Shown: piece after piece, positions 12,908 to 18,935 of the stretch
How positions within the stretch are numbered: position 1 is the first letter of the stretch
Layout of the letters: each line of letters opens with the position of its first letter
Origin: a virus
Reading direction: 5' to 3' (one strand)
Virus record (IMG/VR): IMGVR_UViG_3300031601_000045
Span: 1-21,596 of that record
DNA: 21,596 bases
The notes under the pieces: generated by a model
What the model saw: only the letters and a program-made list of their open reading frames with translations
What the model was told of the DNA's origin: nothing
Database searches by the model: none
Translations under genes and position numbers: made by a program

Positions 12908-13840
12908 TTACTCTATATTTTTGTAAAATAAATAAAAATCAGAATTTGATAGATAAAATTTAATTTTTATTTTATTATTATCTTTCATATTGAAAGTAGT
13001 TTGTGATATATATTCAATATTATTTTTAAATAAATGGTACTCCCTATAAATTATATTATCATCATAAATGAATTCTAATTTTAACTTTTCTTTGAATTCA
13101 GTATTAATTTTTATTTTAAATATATTGTTTATCTTTTCACATTTGATGTTTTTCTTTAAATATGAAAAATTGAATTGTGTATACCAAGGTAATTGTTTAG
13201 TGCTATTTATGTTTATACCATTTTCAATTAAAGAATCACCTTCATATTGATAAACTATTTCTGTTCTTGTTGAAGCTTGTTTGGTCACCATATTATTCAA
13301 CCAAACATCTGGTGTGTTCCAATTTACATTTTCTATTTTTGATAAATAAAAATCTCTAGATTCTTTTGTTAATAATATACTATGAATTCTTATTATTTGA
13401 TCAACTATTAAAAAATCTTCAAATTCCTCAATAATATTACCAGCATTTAAAATATTATTAATCATCCAATAATTCCCGCCAAATGAAAATTGATAAATAT
13501 TGTTTTTTTTACAAAAATTTAGTGATTTATAAATTAATTCGTAAAATTCTATAGGAGATACATTAAGCACACTATCACATTCGAATAGCATTAATGCATC
13601 AATATCATTTGTGAAATTATCTTTAATTGCTTTTTTAAAAGATAGATATGCTCCATAATGACCTTCTCTTCTTTCTTGAGATTCATTTAAACATATAGGA
13701 ACTTTACCTTTGTAACTATTGTTTATTTGTTGTTTATATTCAATATTATCAAACATATTTAACACACTAATAGATTCAATAGATTTAATTTCTCTTACAC
13801 TATTAATATCAGTTAGTATATGAACTAATTTAATTTTCAT
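12908..13840 (-). CDS. Glycosyltransferase-like protein
   Basis: A 310-residue protein. The start MKIKLVHILTDINSVREIKS, a conserved HYGAYLSFKKAI (61-72) and LMLFECDSVL (83-92, acidic pair where GT-A enzymes bind the metal-sugar nucleotide) are the marks of a family of phage and surface-polysaccharide glycosyltransferases. The last 90 residues form a separate beta-rich part (IFKIKINTEFKEKLKLEF, then YREYHLFKNNIEYI). It lies on the minus strand among plus-strand virion genes, converging with the gp15-like gene 26 bases away, and its ATG overlaps the end of a decayed gene. This suggests an inserted accessory block. Likely target is host surface or virion glycan; unproven. Confidence 0.6.
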   Translation of the reverse strand: MKIKLVHILTDINSVREIKSIESISVLNMFDNIEYKQQINNSYKGKVPICLNESQERREGHYGAYLSFKKAIKDNFTNDIDALMLFECDSVLNVSPIEFYELIYKSLNFCKKNNIYQFSFGGNYWMINNILNAGNIIEEFEDFLIVDQIIRIHSILLTKESRDFYLSKIENVNWNTPDVWLNNMVTKQASTRTEIVYQYEGDSLIENGININSTKQLPWYTQFNFSYLKKNIKCEKINNIFKIKINTEFKEKLKLEFIYDDNIIYREYHLFKNNIEYISQTTFNMKDNNKIKIKFYLSNSDFYLFYKNIE

Positions 13841-14057
13841 TTTTCATTTTTATTATTTTTTGTAGTAATTTGGGCATTTTTCATTATAACACCCCATTTT
13901 TTTACTAAAGAAAAATATTTTTTATGCTCAGTTAACAAATTGGGCAAGTCCCAATAGTTCCTTCAACTATAACTCTTGATAATGGTTTTTGTGTCTTTGA
14001 TATTTTTTCACATACTATATTATTTTTATTTTTTATTAAAGTTGGAAAAAAATGATG
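13837..14057 (-). pseudogene. Decayed gene remnant, two frames, no start
   Basis: The minus strand holds protein-like sequence in two consecutive frames. The first runs HHFFPTLIKNKNNIVCEKIS, then KTQKPLSRVIVEGTIGTCPIC and TAA. A shift of one base near 13937 continues as LTEHKKYFSLVKKWGVIMK and on to a TGA that overlaps the ATG of the glycosyltransferase. The first frame has no ATG: upstream codons lead into the A+T-rich promoter region. The CPIC and VCEK pairs suggest a lost zinc-binding knuckle, but this is a guess. Missing start plus frameshift argue for decay. The remainder of 13841-14141 holds only the promoter motif at 14066-14082 and A-rich leader. Confidence 0.5.
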
Positions 14058-14065
14058 TTTTTTAT

Positions 14066-14082
14066 ATAATATATAAATATAG
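14066..14082 (+). promoter_or_regulatory. Putative late promoter for the 428-residue gene
   Basis: ATAATATATAAATATAG on the plus strand contains TATAAATA, the T4 late consensus. It leaves a leader of about 60 bases before the ATG at 14142, longer than for the other sites. Confidence 0.5.
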
Positions 14083-14141
14083 ATTTTTAAAATTAAAAAA
14101 TTTAAAAAACTGCAAGATATAAAAAATAAAAAAACAATATT

Positions 14142-15428
14142 ATGAAAAATTTAAAATTAGATTTATTCAATTTTAAGAGAGAACTTTCAATGGATGAAAG
14201 TGAATTATCAGTTATAGTTGAAGGTTTTATTCGAAAATATGATGATTACTCAGAAAGAGAATTAGTACAAAATTTGAATGAGAAATTAATGCCTCATTCA
14301 TGGGATAATAAAGTTAAAAATTTGATGGAGTCATTCACAGAAGAATTAGAGACAGAACCTCTTAATTATAATCTTAAACATTTATATAAGATTATTGATA
14401 GAAAAAATCACGGACAATTATATCGTCCAGCAATAAATTCAATTTTGAATATTATCAATATTCAAGGTGATGATTCAAAAATGGAAGCGATTATGAATGA
14501 GTTAACTATTCACGATTGGATTCCTGAAGTAAAGCAATTTTTACAAGGTTATTCAAGTAATCCAATTGAAATTCAGAATTACAAAAATTCAGGAAAAGGA
14601 ACTAAAGTTTATACTTTAGTAGAAAAAGTGGAAGAAGGTCATCTTGCATTTATTGCTGATAGATGGTTTTTAATTGGTGAAGATGAAGTTAAACAAACTT
14701 TATTAGAAAATCATATTGAAGATAAAGAAAAAATGCAAGAATTTAGAATTTTAGAAAAAGCATTATCATTATCAGAAATTGAAGATGATAAGATTAGTTT
14801 TAGAATTGATGAAAATTTAATTTTGAGTCTTTCAACTAAAAATAATAAAGATGTTTTCTTAAATGAAGAAAAACTTGATAAAGAAACCACACTTGAAAAT
14901 TTATTTGATTCAAAAATTATTCCTTGGTTGAAGAAAGAATATTATGTATTAGCATCTACAACTGCACAAAATATTGACAAATTTGTTGATTTAGATGTAG
15001 CATTAAGAGTTACTAATAATTTACATCCTTATCTTGAAGCAACAGTATTTAATTATAAAGATAAATTATATGTTTATACAAAAGATCAAAGAAGAGGTAG
15101 TGCATTTTATGAATATGCTTCTCCAAATGATTTGATTATTGATATTCAAAAGGATCTAGATTATGATTTAACTCCATTTGTTGAAAATAAACTTTCAAAA
15201 GAGTTGAAACATCTTAGAGCACTTGAAGATAAAGAAAAGAAAATTGAAGAAAAAATCAAAGATTGTAATAATTCAATTGAAATGTTGAATGAAAATGGAG
15301 AACTAGTAAATGAAGATGAAAAATTGAAACAAACTTTCAATAATTTATTAATCTACAAACACGAACTTTATAAGAATCTTAACACAATTAAAGAAGATAA
15401 GGTTAATGCTAAGAGAAATATAAAGTAA
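14142..15428 (+). CDS. Unknown 428-residue protein, probably late
   Basis: It starts MKNLKLDLFNFKREL and is acidic and largely helical to about residue 140, then has a beta-rich part (KVYTLVEKVEEGHLAFIADR, IGEDEVKQTLL) and a second similar unit (LEATVFNYKDKLYVYTKDQR), ending with a long charged coiled coil (about 345-428, LRALEDKEKKIEEKIKD onward). No catalytic motif or membrane segment is seen. Its position between the gp15-like gene and gp55, its own late-type promoter and a strong terminator after it suggest a single-gene late transcript. A structural or head-core role is possible. The first residues (MKNLKLDLFNF) recall the internal-protein leaders, but no I/L-x-E site follows closely. 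Confidence 0.7.
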   Translation: MKNLKLDLFNFKRELSMDESELSVIVEGFIRKYDDYSERELVQNLNEKLMPHSWDNKVKNLMESFTEELETEPLNYNLKHLYKIIDRKNHGQLYRPAINSILNIINIQGDDSKMEAIMNELTIHDWIPEVKQFLQGYSSNPIEIQNYKNSGKGTKVYTLVEKVEEGHLAFIADRWFLIGEDEVKQTLLENHIEDKEKMQEFRILEKALSLSEIEDDKISFRIDENLILSLSTKNNKDVFLNEEKLDKETTLENLFDSKIIPWLKKEYYVLASTTAQNIDKFVDLDVALRVTNNLHPYLEATVFNYKDKLYVYTKDQRRGSAFYEYASPNDLIIDIQKDLDYDLTPFVENKLSKELKHLRALEDKEKKIEEKIKDCNNSIEMLNENGELVNEDEKLKQTFNNLLIYKHELYKNLNTIKEDKVNAKRNIK

Positions 15429-15448
15429 TAAATCACTTCATTTCAAAT

Positions 15449-15478
15449 AAAAAAGAGGAACATATGTTCCTCTTTTTT
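15449..15478. terminator. Bidirectional rho-independent terminator
   Basis: A perfect 18-base palindrome GAGGAACATATGTTCCTC (15455-15472) flanked by six A on the left and seven T on the right. It ends the 14142-15428 transcript and could also stop minus-strand transcripts. The hairpin would have a stem of about seven pairs extended by A-T pairs. Confidence 0.9.
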
Positions 15479-15569
15479 TCATTACCTAAACACTTAATTT
15501 ATATTAATTTAGTCTAAATAAAAATAAATTATAAACTTTTTATTTATATATATATATCAAATGAAAGTG

Positions 15570-15630
15570 ATATCAAAATAATATCAAAATAATATCATTT
15601 TTATATCAATATATAAACTTTTTAATATCA
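15570..15630. promoter_or_regulatory. Phased ATATCA repeats upstream of gp55
   Basis: ATATCA occurs at 15570, 15581, 15592 and 15603, each 11 bases from the last, and again at 15625, two steps further. Another lies out of phase at 15554. The step equals about one helical turn, so all copies face the same side of the DNA. They sit 50-110 bases before the gp55 start. They could be an operator array or a bent-DNA promoter element. Confidence 0.6.
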
Positions 15631-15678
15631 TATCGAAGGCATAATAGGAATAAAAGGCGCAAAAAAATAACACATTTT

Positions 15679-16053
15679 ATGGCGAAATATCTTGATGATG
15701 CTGATTTTTACTACGAAATTGTGGTATCGAAGGGCAGAGGTAAACTTACACCCAAATCTCAAAAAATGATAATACTTATCGGAGAAAAGATGATTCAGAA
15801 ATTTGAAAGTAAATATAAAACAACTGATGATAAATTTGATTGTATGCAATCTGGGATTATGATGATGTTTAAAAATTGGCAAAATTTTAATGAAAAAAGG
15901 TACACTCAGGCTTTTCCATATTTTTCTGAAATATGTAAAAGAGGAATTGCCGCAGGATTAAACGAATTGTATCAAAAAAAGAATAATCAGGTTCCACCAA
16001 AAATGATTAGTCTTAGCAGTTCGAATGAAGGGAAAGGTCTGCACAATATATAA
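15679..16053 (+). CDS. 55: Late-transcription sigma factor (gp55-like)
   Basis: A 124-residue protein matching the sigma region 2 core of T4 gp55. The start MAKYLDDADFYYEIVVSKGR parallels T4 YVNNKELLQAIIDWK. Then IILIGEKMIQKFESKYKTTD (31-50; T4 AIMLIAEGLSKRFNFSGYT) and CMQSGIMMMFKNWQNFNEKR (55-74; T4 [20 protein letters not shown]) follow, and ending this part is YFSEICKRGIAAGLNEL. gp55 lets RNA polymerase read late promoters. The protein is about 60 residues shorter than T4 gp55 (185), and I cannot see the acidic clamp-binding end (T4 LDFLYE). The gene is preceded by phased ATATCA repeats, not by the AATATATAA motif, which suits a regulator made before late genes. Confidence 0.78.
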   Translation: MAKYLDDADFYYEIVVSKGRGKLTPKSQKMIILIGEKMIQKFESKYKTTDDKFDCMQSGIMMMFKNWQNFNEKRYTQAFPYFSEICKRGIAAGLNELYQKKNNQVPPKMISLSSSNEGKGLHNI

Positions 16054-16065
16054 AGCAAAACCTTT

Positions 16066-16743
16066 TCAATTTGTGTATTTATTTAGATTACCTTCATATA
16101 CTATATCATCTATTTTTCTTGTGGTTGACCAAAGTGGCTGAAGGTTTTCTAATGCACAAACAACTGACACCTTTTCATTTTTATTAAAAGACGATACTGG
16201 CTTTATATGATCAATATGCCATTCTCCATAATTATCCCAAGACATACTAACTGTAAATAATTTTATCATATATTCTTTAAGTTCTGATGCACTATAACCA
16301 AGCATATCTATTGTGTGTCCTTCTTTATCTGTGTCCATTCTAATCAGAGTATTTCTTAACACACTTCGCCAACTAATTATATGATTTATTCTTTTTTTAT
16401 TTTTTTTGTAGTAATTTCTTCTATATTTTTTAATTTTATCTTGATTTCTATCACACCAATTATTATATTGTTGTTTTGATTTTTCTTTGTTTTTTTGATA
16501 ATATTCTTTTCTCCATTTCTTTCTTCTTTCTTTTTTCTCTGGATTATTTCTTTCTATTTTTTTCTTTTCTTTATTTTTTTGATAATAGTTTTCATAGTAT
16601 TTTTTCATCTTTTCTTTATTCTTTTCTACATATTCCTTATCATATTCTTTTTTCTTTTCTTTATTCTTTTCCCTATATGTTCTTTGTGTTTCTTTTATTC
16701 TTTCTTTATTCTTTTTGTAATATTCTTTTTGATAATTATTCAT
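16066..16743 (-). CDS. HNH homing-type endonuclease with Lys-rich repeats
   Basis: A 225-residue protein. Residues 1-118 are repeats of the type YYxKNKE (about six units), very basic, likely helical and DNA-contacting. Residues 120-170 have the usual lead-in (MLGYSASELKEYMIKLF, then SWDNYGEWHIDHI). The HNH core is WHIDHIKPVSSF (175-186) with the conserved Asn in CALENLQPLW (196-205). No zinc Cys pairs. It lies opposite to the flanking late genes, between gp55 and the late operon, which is typical of free-standing homing endonuclease genes in T4-type phages. Active site residues are intact. Plus-strand sequence here is T/C-rich, giving a spurious Phe-rich open frame. Confidence 0.85.
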   Translation of the reverse strand: MNNYQKEYYKKNKERIKETQRTYREKNKEKKKEYDKEYVEKNKEKMKKYYENYYQKNKEKKKIERNNPEKKERRKKWRKEYYQKNKEKSKQQYNNWCDRNQDKIKKYRRNYYKKNKKRINHIISWRSVLRNTLIRMDTDKEGHTIDMLGYSASELKEYMIKLFTVSMSWDNYGEWHIDHIKPVSSFNKNEKVSVVCALENLQPLWSTTRKIDDIVYEGNLNKYTN

Positions 16744-16750
16744 AAAAATA

Positions 16751-16770
16751 TTTTTATTTTATATATAAAT
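16751..16770 (-). promoter_or_regulatory. Putative promoter for the HNH gene
   Basis: On the minus strand ATTTATATATAAAATAAAAA lies 8 bases before the ATG at 16743. It resembles the local late motif, as expected if the endonuclease is expressed late. The TATATATA core is symmetric. Confidence 0.35.
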
Positions 16771-16808
16771 GTGTGGAAACCCTTTTTTACTTTTTATGTA
16801 CAATAAAT

Positions 16809-16820
16809 TTTAATATATAG
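16809..16820 (+). promoter_or_regulatory. Putative late promoter for the head operon
   Basis: TTTAATATATAG lies three bases before the ATG at 16824. If used as a late promoter, initiation would be at or near the start codon, so a very short or leaderless message is implied; alternatively transcription starts elsewhere. Confidence 0.35.
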
Positions 16821-16823
16821 TTT

Positions 16824-17090
16824 ATGGCTTTACAAGATTGGGTTAGACATGAAGGACCTGTGAATTCATCCCCGAATCCACAAAAATTTGATCATTTGAG
16901 TGATGATAAGTTTATTATGCTTGTGAGAGATATACAATATGATGATATTTCTAAGGGTAGAGTTCAACATTTTAATAGTTTATATGATGTTGCTATGTCG
17001 AATCCTGGTAGTTATATTAATATAAATAATAATTATGAATTACATCAAAACCCACCTGATCCAAATGTTGTTAATCAGTATAAAAAATAA
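16824..17090 (+). CDS. Small unknown protein heading the late operon
   Basis: An 88-residue protein starting MALQDWVRHEGPVNSSPNPQ with a helical middle (DDKFIMLVRDIQYDD) and an Asn/Pro-rich end (HQNPPDPNVVNQYKK). It is the first gene on the plus strand after the HNH gene and is followed after 8 bases by a tiny gene and then gp4. The polar, Pro-rich nature fits a small virion or baseplate-associated protein, but I recognise no family. A start at ATGGC is preceded by an A+T-rich late-type motif. Confidence 0.65.
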   Translation: MALQDWVRHEGPVNSSPNPQKFDHLSDDKFIMLVRDIQYDDISKGRVQHFNSLYDVAMSNPGSYININNNYELHQNPPDPNVVNQYKK

Positions 17091-17098
17091 ATTTTACT

Positions 17099-17257
17099 AT
17101 GATTGATAAGTTGAACAAAGATGATATAATAAGAGTAGAGAAAGCAAGAAAGATATATAACGAAAAGACTATCAATGAACTTTTAAGTGATAAAGAAGCA
17201 AATAAATTAAGAAAAGAGAAATTAAAAAAGATAGAGAATGATCAGAAAAATAAATAA
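17099..17257 (+). CDS. Tiny helical protein with RKEKL tail in the late operon
   Basis: A 52-residue frame from the ATG at 17099, fitting neatly between two real genes (8 and 21 bases). It reads MIDKLNKDDIIRVEKARKIY and ends NKLRKEKLKKIENDQKNK, the same C-terminal tail seen on the minus-strand small genes, here encoded AGA AAA GAG AAA TTA. It is charged, probably one or two helices. Finding the tail on the other strand, beside head genes, shows it is not confined to one gene block. Function unknown. Confidence 0.6.
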   Translation: MIDKLNKDDIIRVEKARKIYNEKTINELLSDKEANKLRKEKLKKIENDQKNK

Positions 17258-17278
17258 AGTTAAAAATAAATTTGTGTT

Positions 17279-17794
17279 ATGGGTAGAAACAGATCAAATG
17301 GAAATAAAAAAAAATATCATCAGGGAAAATATTTACTTCAGAATGTTGAAAAATATTTAGGCGATCCAACAAATATTCATTATCTTAGTTCATGGGAATT
17401 TGCTTTTTGCCGTTGGTGCGACTTAAATGATAAGGTTAGAAAATGGAGTTCAGAATCAATTGAAATACCATATCACATATCAAATGATATTGGTCAAACA
17501 GAAATACATAGATATTATCCAGATTTTTATTTAGAAATGACAAAAAATGGAGATCCTGAATTTTATGATAGACTTATAATAGAGGTCAAACCTAAAACAG
17601 AAACATTAGCTCCTAATAAGCCAAAAAAACAAACTTTAAAATTACTTGAAAATTATGAATATTCATTAAGAATGTATAAGAAAAATTTGCACAAATGGGC
17701 GTATGCTAAAGAGTGGTGTGAGAGAAGAAATATGAAATTTATAATTATTACTGAAGATGATTTAAAGAAAAGAGGTTTAATACCTTCTAAATAA
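17279..17794 (+). CDS. 4: Head completion protein (T4 gp4/50)
   Basis: A 171-residue protein, slightly longer than T4 gp4 (150). Conserved elements: YLSSWEFAFCRWCD (35-48), VRKWSSESIEIPY (53-65), HRYYPDFYLE (77-86) and LIIEVKPK (99-106). The Asp of PDF and the Glu-x-Lys of IEVK are the pattern of a PD-(D/E)xK nuclease, in line with the idea that gp4 is a nuclease-like protein needed to finish DNA-filled heads before tail joining. It lies in a late operon upstream of the portal gene, with A-rich leader and no Shine-Dalgarno sequence. Confidence 0.88.
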   Translation: MGRNRSNGNKKKYHQGKYLLQNVEKYLGDPTNIHYLSSWEFAFCRWCDLNDKVRKWSSESIEIPYHISNDIGQTEIHRYYPDFYLEMTKNGDPEFYDRLIIEVKPKTETLAPNKPKKQTLKLLENYEYSLRMYKKNLHKWAYAKEWCERRNMKFIIITEDDLKKRGLIPSK

Positions 17795-17806
17795 AAAAAT
17801 AAATAT

Positions 17807-18169
17807 ATGAAAAATTTAAATAAATTTGAAAACTTTGATAGTGAAAAAGATAGATATATTTTAATAGAATATATTAAAATTATGGTAGATAGATTTGGTA
17901 GAAATGTGAATAGATTTCCTGGTGAAAAAAGTAATAATTTTTTAAAAGTGTCAGATATAACTGATAATATGAAATATTTAAAATATGCTGAGGATAGTGA
18001 CACTATAAGGTTCATTGAAATATTATATACGGATGCCGTTGCTGTTATTGGTTATTGGAAGAAAGATCCTGAACAAGTTGCATGTGAATGTGAAGTTGAT
18101 TATGAAGAATTGTGGGATATATCTTTATTAGAAAAAATTAAAGATTTGTTAGAAGAATATAAAACATAA
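17807..18169 (+). CDS. Small unknown protein downstream of gp4
   Basis: A 120-residue acidic protein. The first residues (MKNLNKFENFDSEKDRYILI) resemble the Met-Lys-x-hydrophobic-x-x-Phe leaders of T4 internal proteins, but no I/L-x-E site lies in the first dozen residues. The rest alternates helix and strand (FIEILYTDAVAVIGYWKKD, then YEELWDISLLEKIKDLL). It lies 12 bases after gp4 and 11 bases before the next gene, so it is co-expressed with head genes. Family not recognised. Confidence 0.65.
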   Translation: MKNLNKFENFDSEKDRYILIEYIKIMVDRFGRNVNRFPGEKSNNFLKVSDITDNMKYLKYAEDSDTIRFIEILYTDAVAVIGYWKKDPEQVACECEVDYEELWDISLLEKIKDLLEEYKT

Positions 18170-18180
18170 ATATATAGAGC

Positions 18181-18891
18181 ATGGAATTTAGCGAAGAAGT
18201 TCATGCATTAATGGGGCAATATAATGAGAATATAAAATTATTGAAAGATGATTCTACTTCTCAAATATTTCAAACTGCTTTCAAAAATCCTACTTGGCAA
18301 ATAAGACCAACCAATACTAATAAATTGAGAAAAGGTTGTTTCTATATTATAAAGTATAATTATAATGGTAATAAAATATGGTCACCAATTCTTACATTAG
18401 AATATAAAGTGAAAAATAATAAAAATATTTTATATGCTATAAATTTTGATTACTTACCTTATAAATATAAAATAATATTTGTGAATAGATTGTTTAAGTT
18501 AAATAATGAAGTGATTAACAAAAATAGAGATATTGAGAATGTTTTAGAAGAAAGAAATTTGGATCTAAGTGTCGAAAGTGTTTATAGATGGTTACAGTCA
18601 AATGGGAGAAAAGAATATTCACTAACAGCATTTGATGTGTTAAAGATTGAAAATATATATTCTATTTCAACAACGATACTCGATAGATTTATTTTTTTGG
18701 ATACTAGATATATAAATAATCGAATGATGTTAGATACTTTAGAAGCATTAGATGATCAGAAAACTAAATTAGAAATGCAGAAAAAGATTGATAAGTATGA
18801 AGAAATATTAGAACTTTATGAACAAGATGTTGAAATATATTATCGGTCATTACGAAATTTTGAAGCAAATCTAAAATTGTTTGATGAATAG
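18181..18891 (+). CDS. Unknown late protein upstream of the portal
   Basis: A 236-residue protein. After a helical start (MEFSEEVHALMGQYNENIKL) it has a strand-rich part GCFYIIKYNYNGNKIWSPIL (51-70) and FDYLPYKYKIIFVNRLF (about 89-105). This FYxxxY ... YLPYxxRxxxxxRL pattern is like one I recall from conserved, poorly characterised proteins of T4-type phages, but I cannot name it safely. The last 50 residues form a coiled coil (KTKLEMQKKIDKYEEILEL). Its place between gp4 and the portal suggests a head, neck or DNA-end protein. Confidence 0.65.
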   Translation: MEFSEEVHALMGQYNENIKLLKDDSTSQIFQTAFKNPTWQIRPTNTNKLRKGCFYIIKYNYNGNKIWSPILTLEYKVKNNKNILYAINFDYLPYKYKIIFVNRLFKLNNEVINKNRDIENVLEERNLDLSVESVYRWLQSNGRKEYSLTAFDVLKIENIYSISTTILDRFIFLDTRYINNRMMLDTLEALDDQKTKLEMQKKIDKYEEILELYEQDVEIYYRSLRNFEANLKLFDE

Positions 18892-18901
18892 GGAACATAA
18901 T

Positions 18902-18922
18902 TATTTAATATATAATTGAAAA
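18902..18922 (+). promoter_or_regulatory. Putative late promoter for portal
   Basis: TATTTAATATATAATTGAAA contains the same TTAATATATAA core as the sites at 793 and 3421, ending about 14 bases before the portal ATG at 18936. Confidence 0.55.
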
Positions 18923-18935
18923 TTAAATAAATTTA

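Noticed and set aside
16030-16072. GAAAGG ... CCTTTTC pairing between converging gp55 and HNH genes as a terminator
   Set aside because: The stem is six or seven pairs with a loop of more than 20 bases and no proper T-run next to it.
16476-16806. Phe/Leu-rich hydrophobic frames on the plus strand, looking like membrane proteins
   Set aside because: They are the complement of the Lys-rich HNH repeats; AAA/GAA codons read backwards give TTT/TTC, so the hydrophobicity is a by-product.
17653-18015. Minus-strand 120-residue frame with hydrophobic stretches
   Set aside because: Overlaps gp4 and the next late gene, both well supported by spacing and motifs on the plus strand.
18181-18891. Calling this gene gp2 or gp53 by its position next to gp4
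   Set aside because: In T4 gene 4 lies between 2 and 53, but I see no convincing sequence match to either protein, so it is left unnamed.
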